Assembly (NCBI RefSeq): GCF_008642275.1
Contig: NZ_CP029189.1
Coordinates: forward strand, 6,864,001 to 6,928,000
Length of the DNA: 64,000 nucleotides
Source: Streptomyces venezuelae
GTDB taxonomy: Bacteria > Actinomycetota > Actinomycetes > Streptomycetales > Streptomycetaceae
Reading direction: 5' to 3'
This document shows, in pieces, positions 53,273 through 62,543 of this stretch. Each line of letters opens with the position of its first letter. The stretch's first letter is position 1. The position numbers and the translations under genes were made by a program. The notes beneath the pieces are model-generated. The model saw only the letters and a list, made by a program, of their open reading frames with translations, had not been told where the DNA came from and made no database searches.

Positions 53273-54772
53273 TCAGCCGGAGAACCACCGCACGGGACGG
53301 GGCGCCAGGTTCTGGTAGATGTGCTTGGCCTCGCGGTACTCGGCGAGTCCGGAGGGCCCGAGTTCCCGACCGATGCCCGACTTGCCGAAGCCGCCCCACT
53401 CGGCCTGGGGGAGGTAGGGGTGGAAGTCGTTGATCCACACGGTGCCGTGGCGGAGCCGGCCGGCCACACGGCGGGCCCGTGCCGCGTCCGCGGTCCAGAC
53501 GGCGCCCGCGAGCCCGTACTCCGTGTCGTTGGCGAGCGCCACCGCCTCGTCCTCCGTCCGGAATGTCTCCACGGTCAGGACGGGGCCGAAAACCTCCTCG
53601 CGGACCACCCTCATCCGGCGGTGGCAGCGGTCGAGGACCGTAGGCTCGTAGAACCAGCCGCCGGCCGGCCGAGTCTTGGACGGCTCGGGGCGGGCGCCGC
53701 CGCTGCGCAGTACGGCGCCCTCGCCGAGCGCGGAGGCGACGTACTCCTCGGTGCGCTCCAGCTGGGCCAGGGAGACCAGAGGCCCGCACTCGACGTCCTT
53801 CTCGGTGCCGCGGCCCAGTCGGATGCGGCGGGCCCGGCGGCTCAGTTCGGCCACGAACCGCTCTCGTACGGACTCCTCGATGATCAGCCGGGAACCGGCC
53901 GAACAGACCTGGCCGCTGTGGATGAAGGCGGCGTTCAGAGCCTGGTCGACGGCCGTGTCGAAGCCGGCCGCGGTGTCGCAGGAGTCGGCGAAGACCACGT
54001 TGGGGTTCTTGCCGCCGAGCTCCAGAGCCACCTTCTTGACCCCGGGCGCTGCCGCCTGAGCCACCTTCACACCGCTGGTCAGGCCGCCCGTGAAGGAGAC
54101 CAGGTCCACGTCCGGGTGCTCGCAGAGCCGGGCGCCGACGGTGTGACCGGGGCCGGTGACCACGTTCGCGACCCCGCTGGGCAGTCCGGCCTCGCTCAGC
54201 AGCGCGATCAGTGCCGCGGTACTGAGCGGGGTGATCTCGCTCGGCTTGACCACGAAGGTGTTCCCGGCGGCCAGAGCCGGGGCGATTTTCCAACTCGCCT
54301 GCAGCAGTGGGTAGTTCCATGGAGTGATGAGCGCGCACACCCCCACGGGCTCGTGGACGACGACGCTGTGCACGGTGTCGCTGCCGGCGTCCACGACGCG
54401 TCCCGCACCCTCTGTCAGGACCAGGTCGGCGAAATAGCGGAAGGCGTCGGCCACGCAGTCGACATCGATGCACCCCTCCCCGACGGTCTTCCCGGCGTCG
54501 CGGCTTTCCAACAGGGCGAGTTCCTCGCGGTCGCGAACCAGCAGGTCGGCCACGCGGCGCAGCAGCGCTGACCGTTCGGACACTGCCGTGCCCCGCCACA
54601 CCCCCGAGTCGAAGGCGGCGCGGGCCGAGGCGACCGCGGCGTCGGCGTCCGCCGCACCGCCCTCGGCCACCACGGCGAACGGCTGCCCGTCCGCCGGGTC
54701 GAGGATGTCGCGCGTCTCACCGCTCAGTGCGCCGCGCCAGGTGCCGTCCACGTGGATGGTCGTTCGTGTCAT
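53273..54772 (-). CDS. betB: Betaine aldehyde dehydrogenase
   Basis: 499 aa from ATG 54772; the ribosome site is weak. NAD(P)-dependent ALDH fold: ITPWNYPLLQASWKIAPALA, catalytic Glu in KVALELGGKNPNVVFADS (about residue 250) and catalytic Cys in FIHSGQVCSAGSRLI (about residue 290), then EEVFGPVL. It converts betaine aldehyde to glycine betaine. It is the first large gene of a five-gene operon (dehydrogenases, then importer). Between the conserved promoter region and this gene lies a short leader frame. Confidence 0.88.
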   Translation of the reverse strand: MTRTTIHVDGTWRGALSGETRDILDPADGQPFAVVAEGGAADADAAVASARAAFDSGVWRGTAVSERSALLRRVADLLVRDREELALLESRDAGKTVGEGCIDVDCVADAFRYFADLVLTEGAGRVVDAGSDTVHSVVVHEPVGVCALITPWNYPLLQASWKIAPALAAGNTFVVKPSEITPLSTAALIALLSEAGLPSGVANVVTGPGHTVGARLCEHPDVDLVSFTGGLTSGVKVAQAAAPGVKKVALELGGKNPNVVFADSCDTAAGFDTAVDQALNAAFIHSGQVCSAGSRLIIEESVRERFVAELSRRARRIRLGRGTEKDVECGPLVSLAQLERTEEYVASALGEGAVLRSGGARPEPSKTRPAGGWFYEPTVLDRCHRRMRVVREEVFGPVLTVETFRTEDEAVALANDTEYGLAGAVWTADAARARRVAGRLRHGTVWINDFHPYLPQAEWGGFGKSGIGRELGPSGLAEYREAKHIYQNLAPRPVRWFSG

Positions 54773-54878
54773 CAGGAGCCAAGTGACTTTCTTGTTCTGA
54801 GGGGTTGGAGCAGGCGTCTCGGTGCTCTCGGAGTCCGGCCGCGGCGGCGTGCGGCCCACGAGGTACGGGTGGACACGT

Positions 54879-54971
54879 TCAGAGCGCCGCCCGCAGTGTG
54901 CTGCAGTCGGCGGGAACGCAGGGCGGCACGTCGGTGCACGGCGTCGGCGTCCAGGGGAGGCGGGTGGTCAT
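54879..54971 (-). CDS. 30-codon leader frame using an ectA-like start
   Basis: ATG 54971 begins inside the 30-bp block identical to the ectA start, so the first codons (MTT) are those of ectA. The frame then diverges (RLPWTPTPCTDVPPCVPADC) and stops at 54879, 106 bp before betB. Proline- and cysteine-rich. It may be a true leader peptide or simply the decayed start of an ancestral ectA-like gene. No attenuation hairpin was established. Confidence 0.4.
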   Translation of the reverse strand: MTTRLPWTPTPCTDVPPCVPADCSTLRAAL

Positions 54972-55200
54972 GCGGGCCGAAGTTACCCAGCAGCGGTCGA
55001 AATCGCACGGAGCGAAATGCTTGCTTCAGTAGTTCTTCGGTGCTACGTCACAGCCGCCTCAGGCCTCCGGAAAGGTGACCGGAGGCACGTCCATTTCGGA
55101 TATAGCGCGCTAATGCGGATGATACTGAGCGATTCATAACGAGGCTATAACACATTTGCATCATGCCAATTTTGCGACATGAACGTTATGCCATCGTCGG
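54963..55200 (-). promoter_or_regulatory. Choline operon regulatory region, homologous to the ectA upstream region
   Basis: The counterpart of 41802-42039. The 30-bp block 54963-54992 is identical to the ectA start region. The 64-bp block 55137-55200 is 84% identical to 41976-42039 with no gap. Both lie at the same 166-bp distance from the ATG. The sequence between has drifted but still shows islands (GAAAT-GCAC). Weaker similarity continues past 55200 (AGGGTTTG against AGGTTTG). Confidence 0.75.
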
Positions 55201-55866
55201 GAACCCGAGGGTTTGGCCAGGCCGCGAGTGGTTAGGGAGTGCCTGGAAATGCCAGCCCCGAGGTGCGAACGGGCGCCGACGGGAGGCCACGGACACGCCC
55301 CGAATGCCTGACCGGAGCAGGCTGATTGGCTCGGGTGCCGCAGCGCTGGTCGCCTGGAGAGCGGGGCCCCACGCGTCAGTTGGACGGGCATTCGGACGGG
55401 TCGGGCCCGGAGGAGGCGGGAGCAGGCGCGCGGTGTGCAAGCTGCGCTCCCTCCAACCGGCGGCGGGCAGTGCTGGCGGCCGACCGGTTAGAGAAGGAGG
55501 GGCAGTGCGCACGCTGCGGCATCCCCTGACCGTCACGGTGCCATGGCATTGGCGATCACCTGGGCGCCGATACTCGGGTTCACCCAGTCCGCGGTCGTCC
55601 AGGCAGTGGTCGCAGGTTCACCGTCGTCGCGCTGCTGCGCGATGACCGCTCCCGCACGCCGGCCACCGCCGTCGGCAGGGGTACCGCCTCCGCTTCCTGC
55701 TCGTACGACGTGGTGGCTCCGGCCCGCTCACCGTGCAGTGCGCGTCGTGCAGTTGCAGGCACTGGGCACGGTGTGCGCGCGTCTTTCCGTGCTGCCGGGT
55801 GCCCTTCGGCACCGCATGAAGTGCAGGACGAGTCCGCAGCCGAGCCCGGCTCAGCCCCGCCGCGGG
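55201..55866. other. Gap with no secure gene
   Basis: About 670 bp between the choline operon promoter and the interrupted membrane protein gene. Frames on both strands are compositionally poor (Arg/Pro/Ser-rich) and lack ribosome sites. I see no repeats or RNA genes. Confidence 0.4.
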
Positions 55867-56307
55867 TCATGCTGGAGGAGTCTCGGCCGGCTCGGCGGGC
55901 ATGTTGGGCCGCTCGGACTTGAGGTGCGCGACCTCGTCTCCGTGATGGCGCAGGGCCAGCGCCAGGGCGCGCGAGGTGTACTGGAAGATCCCGGTCGCGG
56001 CGAACGGTAGCGAGAGCAGCAGGAGGCCGAGCATGTCGGCGGGGTCGCGGGCGACAGCGCAGCGGATGCCTTCGGCTTCTTCGTACGTCTGCTTTCGTGA
56101 CTTCCGACCGTCGTCGCCATCGTCGTAGAAGACTCGGGATGCGCATTCGATGCTGCCGTTGGCATCCCGCTCAATGCTGAAGGGGGCGAACAACTGGTAG
56201 GCGAGGGTGAGTCAGATGCAGCCGGCCACCAGAAGCAGGAAGCTCCCCCGGGTCTCGCTGCGGGCCGCGCGCTCGCGGAAGGAGTTCTCGTGCGCGTCTG
56301 GTGTCAT
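55867..56307 (-). pseudogene. Small membrane protein gene with an in-frame TGA
   Basis: From ATG 56307 the frame reads MTPDAHENSFRERAARSETR then GSFLLLVAGCI, meets a TGA at 56214-56212 (codon 32), and continues without frameshift as LTLAYQLFAPFSIERDANGS then IECASRVFYDDGDDGRKSRK for another 115 codons. The TGA falls inside the first transmembrane helix. A second helix (about codons 93-112, LGLLLLSLPFAATGIFQYTS) follows. A TTG 19 bases beyond the stop could restart translation but would lose the helix. It is either a fresh nonsense mutation or a sequencing error. Confidence 0.6.
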
Positions 56308-56494
56308 GACGCTGAATCTATCCCCCCGCGGTGTTCCGGTGGGCAAGCGGCCCGGCCGCGAAGGGACGGACCGCCGCACGACTGCCAGAAGACGCCCGCA
56401 CAGGCGGAGGACCCCCGGCCGCCTCCGGGTGCGGCCGGCCGCAGCCGGGCGTCCTGCGTGGCCGCCCGCTGCGATGCGGCACGTCGGCGGTGCC

Positions 56495-57400
56495 TTAGAA
56501 GCCGAGCACCAGCTTGCCGCGCACCCGGCCCGCCTTGCTGATGCGGTGCGCCTGCGCGGCTTCCTCCAGGGGAAGCACCAACTGGACCTCGACGTGCACA
56601 GCGCCCGAGTCGATCAGCGCGCCGATGCGGCCCAGCGCCTGGCCGTCGGGGGCGACCACCACGCGGCGGGCGGTGATCCCGGGGAGGCGGTGCGCCTCGT
56701 CCAGGGGTTCCGGGAGCGTGATGAGGGCGCCGCCCGGCCGCAGGAGCCGCCACGAGGCTTGCTGTACCAGACCTCCGACGGTGTCCAGGACGATGTCGAA
56801 GGGCTCCGTGGTGGACAGGTCCGTCGTCGCGCGGTCGATCGGCTCGTCGACGCCGAGCCGACTCAGGAAGTCAAGGTTGCGGGCGGAGGCGGTGGCGGTG
56901 ACGTGTGCTCCGAAGTGCCGGGCGAACTGCACGGCGAAGTGGCCGACGCCGCCGGCGCCCGCGTGCACCAGGACGCGCTGACCCGAGTCCACCCCGCCCG
57001 CCTCCAGCGCCTGCCACGCCGTCAGGGCAGCCAGCGGCACGGCGGCGGCCTGCGCGTAGGACAGCCGGTCCGGCTTGGGGGCCGCGGCGGAGACGGGCAG
57101 GACGGCCAGCTCCTGGTAAGCGCCGCCGTACGGAAGCGGCAGCATCCCGTACACGGCCTCGCCCACGGCCGGGCCGCCCGCCACCGTGGCCCGGACCACG
57201 CCCGCCACGTCCCAGCCCATGCCCAGTGGGAACGGCCGGTCGCTGCGCACCGCTCCTTCCCGGTGCTTCCAGTCGACCGGGTTCACCCCGGCGGCCATGA
57301 CCTCCACCAGTATCTCGCCCTCCGCCGGCGCCGGTGCCGGCCGTCGGGTGAGTTCCAGCACGCTCTCGTCGCCGTACCGGGAGAAAACCACTGCGCGCAT
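56495..57400 (-). CDS. NADPH:quinone-type medium-chain oxidoreductase
   Basis: 301 aa from ATG 57400 with AGGAGCGG nine bases upstream. It is a zinc-lacking MDR fold: AAGVNPVDWKHREGAVRSDR, PLGMGWDVAGVV, then the NADP-binding AGAGGVGHFAVQFARHFGAH (about residues 146-165). The missing catalytic zinc Cys/His set places it with quinone oxidoreductase-like enzymes. It is divergent from the XRE regulator at 57595, which is likely to control it. The electron acceptor is unknown. Confidence 0.85.
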   Translation of the reverse strand: MRAVVFSRYGDESVLELTRRPAPAPAEGEILVEVMAAGVNPVDWKHREGAVRSDRPFPLGMGWDVAGVVRATVAGGPAVGEAVYGMLPLPYGGAYQELAVLPVSAAAPKPDRLSYAQAAAVPLAALTAWQALEAGGVDSGQRVLVHAGAGGVGHFAVQFARHFGAHVTATASARNLDFLSRLGVDEPIDRATTDLSTTEPFDIVLDTVGGLVQQASWRLLRPGGALITLPEPLDEAHRLPGITARRVVVAPDGQALGRIGALIDSGAVHVEVQLVLPLEEAAQAHRISKAGRVRGKLVLGF

Positions 57401-57594
57401 CGAAGCCGCTCCTGTCTTATAGGCCCTGCTCGTTGGTGTGCGTCGCTCTCGTCGTGCCGCGACGGGTCCACGGTGCTGCACCAGCGTTGGCCGAGCCACT
57501 ACCCCCCGAGTACCAGGCAAGGGGTGAGCCAAGGGGTCGGAGGGGGTACTGACGGAGGAGGGCTCCGGAAGTTCGCCGATGGATACTGGCCTGC

Positions 57595-58542
57595 ATGAAC
57601 TCGGCGACCCCACTCGGTAGGTTCCTCACGTCACGGCGGGCCCGGGTGACCCCGGCGGAAGCCGGCCTGCCCGCCCTCGGCCGGCGCCGGGTACCGGGGC
57701 TGCGCCGAGAAGAGGCCGCCGAACTCGCGGGCGTCAGCGTCGTCTACTACACGCGCCTGGAGCAGGGCCGTGCAGGCAATCCGTCCGACGCCGTGCTCGA
57801 CGCCCTCGCGCGGGTGCTACGGCTCGACGCGACCGAGCACGCACACCTGCACGACCTGGCACGCCAAGCGGGTCGGCGTGCCGCCCCGGCCCTTGCCGAC
57901 CGTCGCCGGGACGCCATCGAGCGCGGCGACGGAGCCCCGGCCGGGCACGATCGGCCGGGCGCCGAGCCGGGCGCGTCCGTACGGGAGGAACTGCGCCGGC
58001 TCCTGACGGCCGTCGGAGCCGTCCCCGCGTACGTCCTGTCCCCTGCAATGGACGTCCTCGCCGCCAACGACCTGGCCCTGGCCGTGGTCGGCGGCCCCGA
58101 CGAAGCGCAGCCCGGACAGCTGAACCTCGCGCACCACGTATTCCTCGACGCCTCCGCTCAGGAGCTGTACCCGCGGTGGGCGGAGGTGGCCCGCCAGACC
58201 GTGGGATTCCTGCGCTTCTGTGCCGGGCGCCGGCCCGAGGACGCGCGACTGGCTGCGGTGGTGGCCGAACTGAGCAGCCGTAGCCCGGAGTTCCGGGAGA
58301 TGTGGGCGACTCGGGACGTGCGGGAAAAGACGTACGGCACGAAGGCTTTCCGCCATCCGGTGGCCGGAGGTTTCGACCTCGCCTACGAGACCCTCGTGCT
58401 GCCGGGTGACGAGGGCAGTGCGCTGGTCGTCTTCACAGCCCCCGACGCTGGGGCCGAGGCCGCGCTGCGACTGCTGGGCCGTTGGGCGGCGTCGGCGGGC
58501 GCGCCGGGCCTCGGGCGCCTCCCTGCCGGATCCGGTTCCTGA
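57595..58542 (+). CDS. XRE regulator with MmyB-like ligand domain
   Basis: 315 aa from ATG 57595. The N-terminal helix-turn-helix (about residues 30-85) contains VPGLRREEAAELAGVSVVYY then TRLEQGRAGNPSDAVLDALA. The C-terminal MmyB-like domain (about 130-300, SPAMDVLAANDLALAVVG ... FREMWATRDVREKTYGTKAF ... FDLAYETLVLPGDEG) binds fatty-acid-like ligands in related proteins. Genes of this kind usually regulate a divergent oxidoreductase, here 56495-57400. The 194-bp gap probably holds the shared operators. Confidence 0.88.
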   Translation: MNSATPLGRFLTSRRARVTPAEAGLPALGRRRVPGLRREEAAELAGVSVVYYTRLEQGRAGNPSDAVLDALARVLRLDATEHAHLHDLARQAGRRAAPALADRRRDAIERGDGAPAGHDRPGAEPGASVREELRRLLTAVGAVPAYVLSPAMDVLAANDLALAVVGGPDEAQPGQLNLAHHVFLDASAQELYPRWAEVARQTVGFLRFCAGRRPEDARLAAVVAELSSRSPEFREMWATRDVREKTYGTKAFRHPVAGGFDLAYETLVLPGDEGSALVVFTAPDAGAEAALRLLGRWAASAGAPGLGRLPAGSGS

Positions 58543-58841
58543 CTCCGTTCCCACGCCGGGCCCCGAGGATCCGCTCGGGGGCGTCCTGGCCGGTTCCTCG
58601 GCGAGTCCAGGGCGCCACCACACCCGCGCTGTCCGCGGCCGCACGGCCCTCCCGGCCGGTCGGCGTGCATCAGCTCGGACTGCGAGGCTCCGCCGAGTCC
58701 GTTTGAAGCGGCGTCCCAGAATGCCGGACCGGTAGCGGCCTGCGGGATGCCTGGAAGGATGGGAAACAGGCGTGCGACGGGTGCGACGGGGCAAGAGCAG
58801 TGTACGGACCCCAAGCGTGTCACGGGATGGAGGGCCGGATC

Positions 58842-58988
58842 GTGGAGTGGTGGCTTTGGCTGATCGCGGTGCTCGTCATCCTGGTGGTGATCGGCATCTC
58901 GGCGGTGGTGACGCAGGCGCGCCGCCGACGCGGAGGTCCGGTGGTCGAACAGCACCCCCCGCCCCCCGAAGGCGGGGGTGAGCGGTGA
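58842..58988 (+). CDS. Small single-pass membrane protein
   Basis: 48 aa from GTG 58842 with GGAGGG at 58829-58834; ATG 58827 is an alternative. The N-terminal helix (EWWLWLIAVLVILVVIGISA) is followed by a basic patch (RRRRGG) and a proline-rich tail. Its stop overlaps the ATG of the PRC-barrel gene (TGATG), so all three genes to 60012 form one operon. About 300 bp upstream (58543-58841) has no other feature. Confidence 0.6.
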   Translation: MEWWLWLIAVLVILVVIGISAVVTQARRRRGGPVVEQHPPPPEGGGER

Positions 58989-59554
58989 TGGCGTTTCTGA
59001 CACGGGTGGGGGATGTCGTGGGGCGTCCCGTGGTGACTTTGGGCGGGGATGTGATCGCCCAGATCAAGGACGTGGTGCTGGACCCCGGTGACGGACGGGT
59101 AACGATGTTTACGCTGAGTGGCCGGGGGTTGCTGTCCGGGCCATTGCGCGAGGTTCTTCACTGGGAGGGCGTCCATGCCCTGGGCATGGACGCCGTCATG
59201 GTCGCTGCCCGTTCGGCCGTGGCCGGCCCGGACGAGTCCAGGTCGGTCGGGGCCCCGGATGCCGGTGTGAGCGGTGCCCGGGTCCTCACGGCGGAGGGGG
59301 AGGACATGGGGCGGGTCGCCGATGTCGTCCTCGATGTAGAGCAGGACGCGGCCCGGATGGTGGGGTACGAGGTCCGCCTCGGCGACCACGGTGCCGGGGA
59401 GGCGACGGTGCTGTTGCCCGTTCCTCTGCCGGCGGCTGCCTCGGGCGAGAACGTGGTGGTGCCCGAGGCGTCGTTCAGGTTCGCCGTCGCCGATCTGGCG
59501 GGCTTCCGCGAGGCGGCCGCCGGCTTGGAGCAGGCGCTGAAGGAGGCACGGTGA
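58988..59554 (+). CDS. PRC-barrel protein with two domains
   Basis: 188 aa from ATG 58988. Two PRC-barrel domains are visible: GDVVGRPVVTLGGDVIAQIK then DVVLDPGDGRVTMFTLSGRG (about residues 8-75), and ARVLTAEGEDMGRVADVVLD then VEQDAARMVGYEVRLG (about 96-160). PRC barrels bind RNA-processing, photosynthetic or membrane partners; no catalytic residues. The operon with a small membrane protein upstream and another PRC-barrel gene downstream suggests a membrane-linked complex. Confidence 0.82.
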   Translation: MAFLTRVGDVVGRPVVTLGGDVIAQIKDVVLDPGDGRVTMFTLSGRGLLSGPLREVLHWEGVHALGMDAVMVAARSAVAGPDESRSVGAPDAGVSGARVLTAEGEDMGRVADVVLDVEQDAARMVGYEVRLGDHGAGEATVLLPVPLPAAASGENVVVPEASFRFAVADLAGFREAAAGLEQALKEAR

Positions 59555-60012
59555 GGCGATTCGGGGAAGTGATCCGCCTTCCTGTGGTCGCGGCCGATAC
59601 CGCCGAGCGGGTGGGCATGGTGACCGGACTGGTGACGGCGGCGTCACCCGCAAGGGTGGAATTCGTACGCATGCGCTCATCGCGGGGCGACGAGATCGTC
59701 CCGTGGGAGCAGATACGGGCAATCGGCCCGGACGCGGTCATGATCTTCCGTGCCTCGGGTCCCTATGCGGAGGCGGGCGCGGATGACCGCGCGTCTGACC
59801 CGGTGGGCAAGCAACTGCTGACCGATCGCGGCCAATGGCTCGGGGATGTTCAGGAATGCGCCTTCGACGAGGCGGACGGTAGGCTCATCAGCTTCTCCAC
59901 GACCACTGATGTGTTCGCCGGTGACCGTCTTCTCGGCGTCGGTGACTTTGCTGTGGTGATCAGGAGCGAGGCGTCGCGTGAGAAGGTGGATGGTGAGACC
60001 GCGTCCACCTGA
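59551..60012 (+). CDS. PRC-barrel protein
   Basis: 153 aa from GTG 59551, overlapping the previous stop by 4 bases (GTGA). PRC-barrel-like repeats: GEVIRLPVVAADTAERVGMV then TGLVTAASPARVEFVRMRSS, and GKQLLTDRGQWLGDVQECAF then DEADGRLISFSTTTDVFAGD. It is more divergent than its neighbour, probably a partner in the same complex. Function unknown. Confidence 0.78.
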   Translation: MRRFGEVIRLPVVAADTAERVGMVTGLVTAASPARVEFVRMRSSRGDEIVPWEQIRAIGPDAVMIFRASGPYAEAGADDRASDPVGKQLLTDRGQWLGDVQECAFDEADGRLISFSTTTDVFAGDRLLGVGDFAVVIRSEASREKVDGETAST

Positions 60013-61196
60013 CCGGTGCATCCGCCTGGTGGGTGCCAAGCCCGGCCACCCCGGGTGTGTCGGGAAGGAGCGGGATCACGATGAACCGGTAGGAGCGCGA
60101 GGTCGGCCCGGGACCGGCTCGCCCGGCCGACGCGGCATGCCGGGAGAGCTGCGTGAGCCTGTGCAGCGGACACCGGACACCGGACACCTGAGCGTCGAGT
60201 TGCGGGACGAGACGTGCCGGTGGTACACCGGCTCGGCCGGCACTGCCTCTTCGGGCACGTGCCGGAAGGCGGCGTTGCGGCGCCACAGTGCGACGTTGGC
60301 GGTCCACGCGGAGACTTGCGAACCGGTGAAGGCCGCAGCCTTGACGGGTTCGCCCACTCGAGCTGTCGGCTGCTCTCGCCTATTAGCTTTCCCGCTAGTG
60401 ACGTTCTGTGACGCGGGCTCGCCACGGGTGTCGTCCGTGCAGAGGCTGGAGCCTCCGCATGTGATCGCCGAGCGGGTGCCTGGTGTCACCTCGCTGGCGG
60501 CGGGGCCGATGTGGGAGCCGTACTCGGTAGACCGAAGGACGTGGTCGACCAGTGGGGCAGCGGTCCTGGCTGGTCATTGGGCATGGTCGGGTGGTAGCCG
60601 CAGGTGCAGGTTCCGAACCGGGGCAGGGAATGGCCCTGCTCCTGGGACAGGGCCATGTACTCGTCCACCTCGTTCTGTGTGAGGTGGAACCCGTCGCAGG
60701 CCGCTCTCGCCGCTCACTGTCGCCCGGGCTTTCAGCCTTCTGCGGAACCAGCCCACGGCCGTCACCCCCTGTGCGAAGCCCGAGACCGCGATCGCGGTAG
60801 GAGAAGGTTGCCTCTCAGCCGGGGCTGGTACGCGCTGGGCGGCACTCCGGGCGCCGGACCGGATCCCCACGGGTTCCGAGCCGGGATCCGCGGGGGCGGG
60901 GTGAGCCGCGGGTTGCGAAGTCCCGCGCGGCTGTCTCGTGGGCCGGCCGTGACGTCGGCGTCGCATTTCCGCGTCTGTGGGGCCGCGCGCTGCGCTGGAG
61001 GCGGAGAAACCGGCCCCGTGCAAGCTTTGCGGATCAAGCCACGCCTCACATGGCCATGGCACCCAGTGGGACCGGCAGGAGCCGTTGGGAGGAATTACCC
61101 GCTGCGGCGCCCCGGACTGCGGTGTTCGCGCGATCACCGGCTGGCATCAACCCCCAAGGTAGGACAGTGTTGTTTTCAATCGGAAGGAGAGGCGTC
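60013..61196. other. Gap with no secure gene
   Basis: About 1.2 kb. Plus-strand 60977-61162 contains a cysteine-rich segment (APCKLCGSSHASHGHG ... RCGAPDCGVRAITG) that resembles a zinc-finger fragment, but start and ribosome site are poor. Other frames on both strands are compositionally random. It probably contains decayed genes and the promoter of the DUF2254 gene. Confidence 0.35.
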
Positions 61197-62543
61197 ATGG
61201 GAGCTGGCCCGCTGAGGCGTGACGCACTGCGGAGCCAGCTGTGGCCGCTGCCGACCCTGGGCGTCCTCCTCGCCGTCGCCGCAGGTGTAGGGCTGCCCAG
61301 ACTGGACATGCGGATCCTGCGCCATATCCCGCCGTCCCTCACGGCGTACCTCTTCGGGGGCGGCCCGGCAGCAGCACGGACCGTGTTGGAGGCGATCGCC
61401 GGCTCACTGATCAGCGTCACGGCTCTGACGTTCTCGCTCACGGTCGTCACGCTGCAGCTCGCAAGCAGCCAGTTCTCCCCCCGTCTGCTGCGGACCTTCA
61501 ACCAGGACCGCTACGTGCAGACCACACTCGCGCTGTTCCTCGCCACATTCACCTACGCACTGACCGTGCTGCGCACGGTGCGCACCGAGGCCAGCGGGCA
61601 ACCGCCGTTCGTTCCGCAACTTTCAGTCACCCTCGCCTTCGTCCTCACCCTGGCGAGCGTGTTCGCGCTCGTGATCTTCCTCTCCCATCTGGCGCGCAAG
61701 ATCCGGGTGGAGACCATGCTGCGCGACGTCCATATCGACGCCGACGCCACCCTCCGCAGGCTCCTGCCCGAGACCGGCCCTGCCACCACAGAAGGGACCA
61801 CGGCGCCGGGACCGCCTGCCGACGCCCTGCCCCTGCTCGTCGAGACCTCGGGCTTCCTGGCCGCCGTGGACGAGAAGGCGCTCCTGGCGGCGGCGGTCGC
61901 CGCCGATGCCGTCGTCCTGATCGACCGCTGTCCGGGAAGCTCACTCATCGCCGGCACCCCCGCCGGAGTCGCCTGGTCCCGTACCGGCGCACCGTTGGCC
62001 CCGGACACCCGGCGCCTCCTGGTCGAGCAGACGGCCCGTGCGCTTGGCACCGCGTCCGAGCGCATCCCCGAGCAGGACATCTCCTTCGGCCTGCGCCAGC
62101 TCACCGACGTGGCTACCAAGGCGCTCTCTCCCGGCATCAACGATCCCACCACCGCGATCCACGCCCTCTCCCATTCCTCCGCACTCCTGTGCGAGCTGGC
62201 TCGGCGTGATCTTTCCCCCCGGCTCCTGCGGGACGACCGCGGCCAGGTCCGCGTCGTACTACGCCGGCCGACCCTCGCGGAACTCCTCCACCTCGCTGTC
62301 GCCCAGCCCATGCAATACGGTGCGGCAGACCCCGCAGTCCTGGCCCGCCTGTCCATACTGTTGCGCGAACTGGCCTGGCACAGCAGACCCGAACAGCGCC
62401 CCACCATCGCCGACCACCTCGCGCGGCTGCGTGCCACCACCGCCGCGCAGGAATTCCACCCGGGGGACAGGACCCACCTGGCCGACCTCGCCGACAGCGT
62501 CGACCAGGCTCTGAACAGGCGGTGGACCGCCGACGCCCCTTGA
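61197..62543 (+). CDS. DUF2254 membrane protein
   Basis: 448 aa from ATG 61197 with GGAAGGAG at 61182-61189. It has four hydrophobic segments in the first 180 residues and the DUF2254 core: AIAGSLISVTALTFSLTVVT, LQLASSQFSPRLLRTFNQDR, then YVQTTLALFLATFTYAL. A soluble region of about 250 residues includes DVATKALSPGINDPTTAIHA, also conserved in this family. Function is unknown; it is an integral inner-membrane protein. Confidence 0.85.
   Translation: MGAGPLRRDALRSQLWPLPTLGVLLAVAAGVGLPRLDMRILRHIPPSLTAYLFGGGPAAARTVLEAIAGSLISVTALTFSLTVVTLQLASSQFSPRLLRTFNQDRYVQTTLALFLATFTYALTVLRTVRTEASGQPPFVPQLSVTLAFVLTLASVFALVIFLSHLARKIRVETMLRDVHIDADATLRRLLPETGPATTEGTTAPGPPADALPLLVETSGFLAAVDEKALLAAAVAADAVVLIDRCPGSSLIAGTPAGVAWSRTGAPLAPDTRRLLVEQTARALGTASERIPEQDISFGLRQLTDVATKALSPGINDPTTAIHALSHSSALLCELARRDLSPRLLRDDRGQVRVVLRRPTLAELLHLAVAQPMQYGAADPAVLARLSILLRELAWHSRPEQRPTIADHLARLRATTAAQEFHPGDRTHLADLADSVDQALNRRWTADAP

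Noticed and set aside
60076..60489. A 137-codon minus-strand frame in the 60-61 kb gap
   Set aside because: Considered as a DUF397-like or regulator fragment, but the motifs do not hold and no ribosome site is present.
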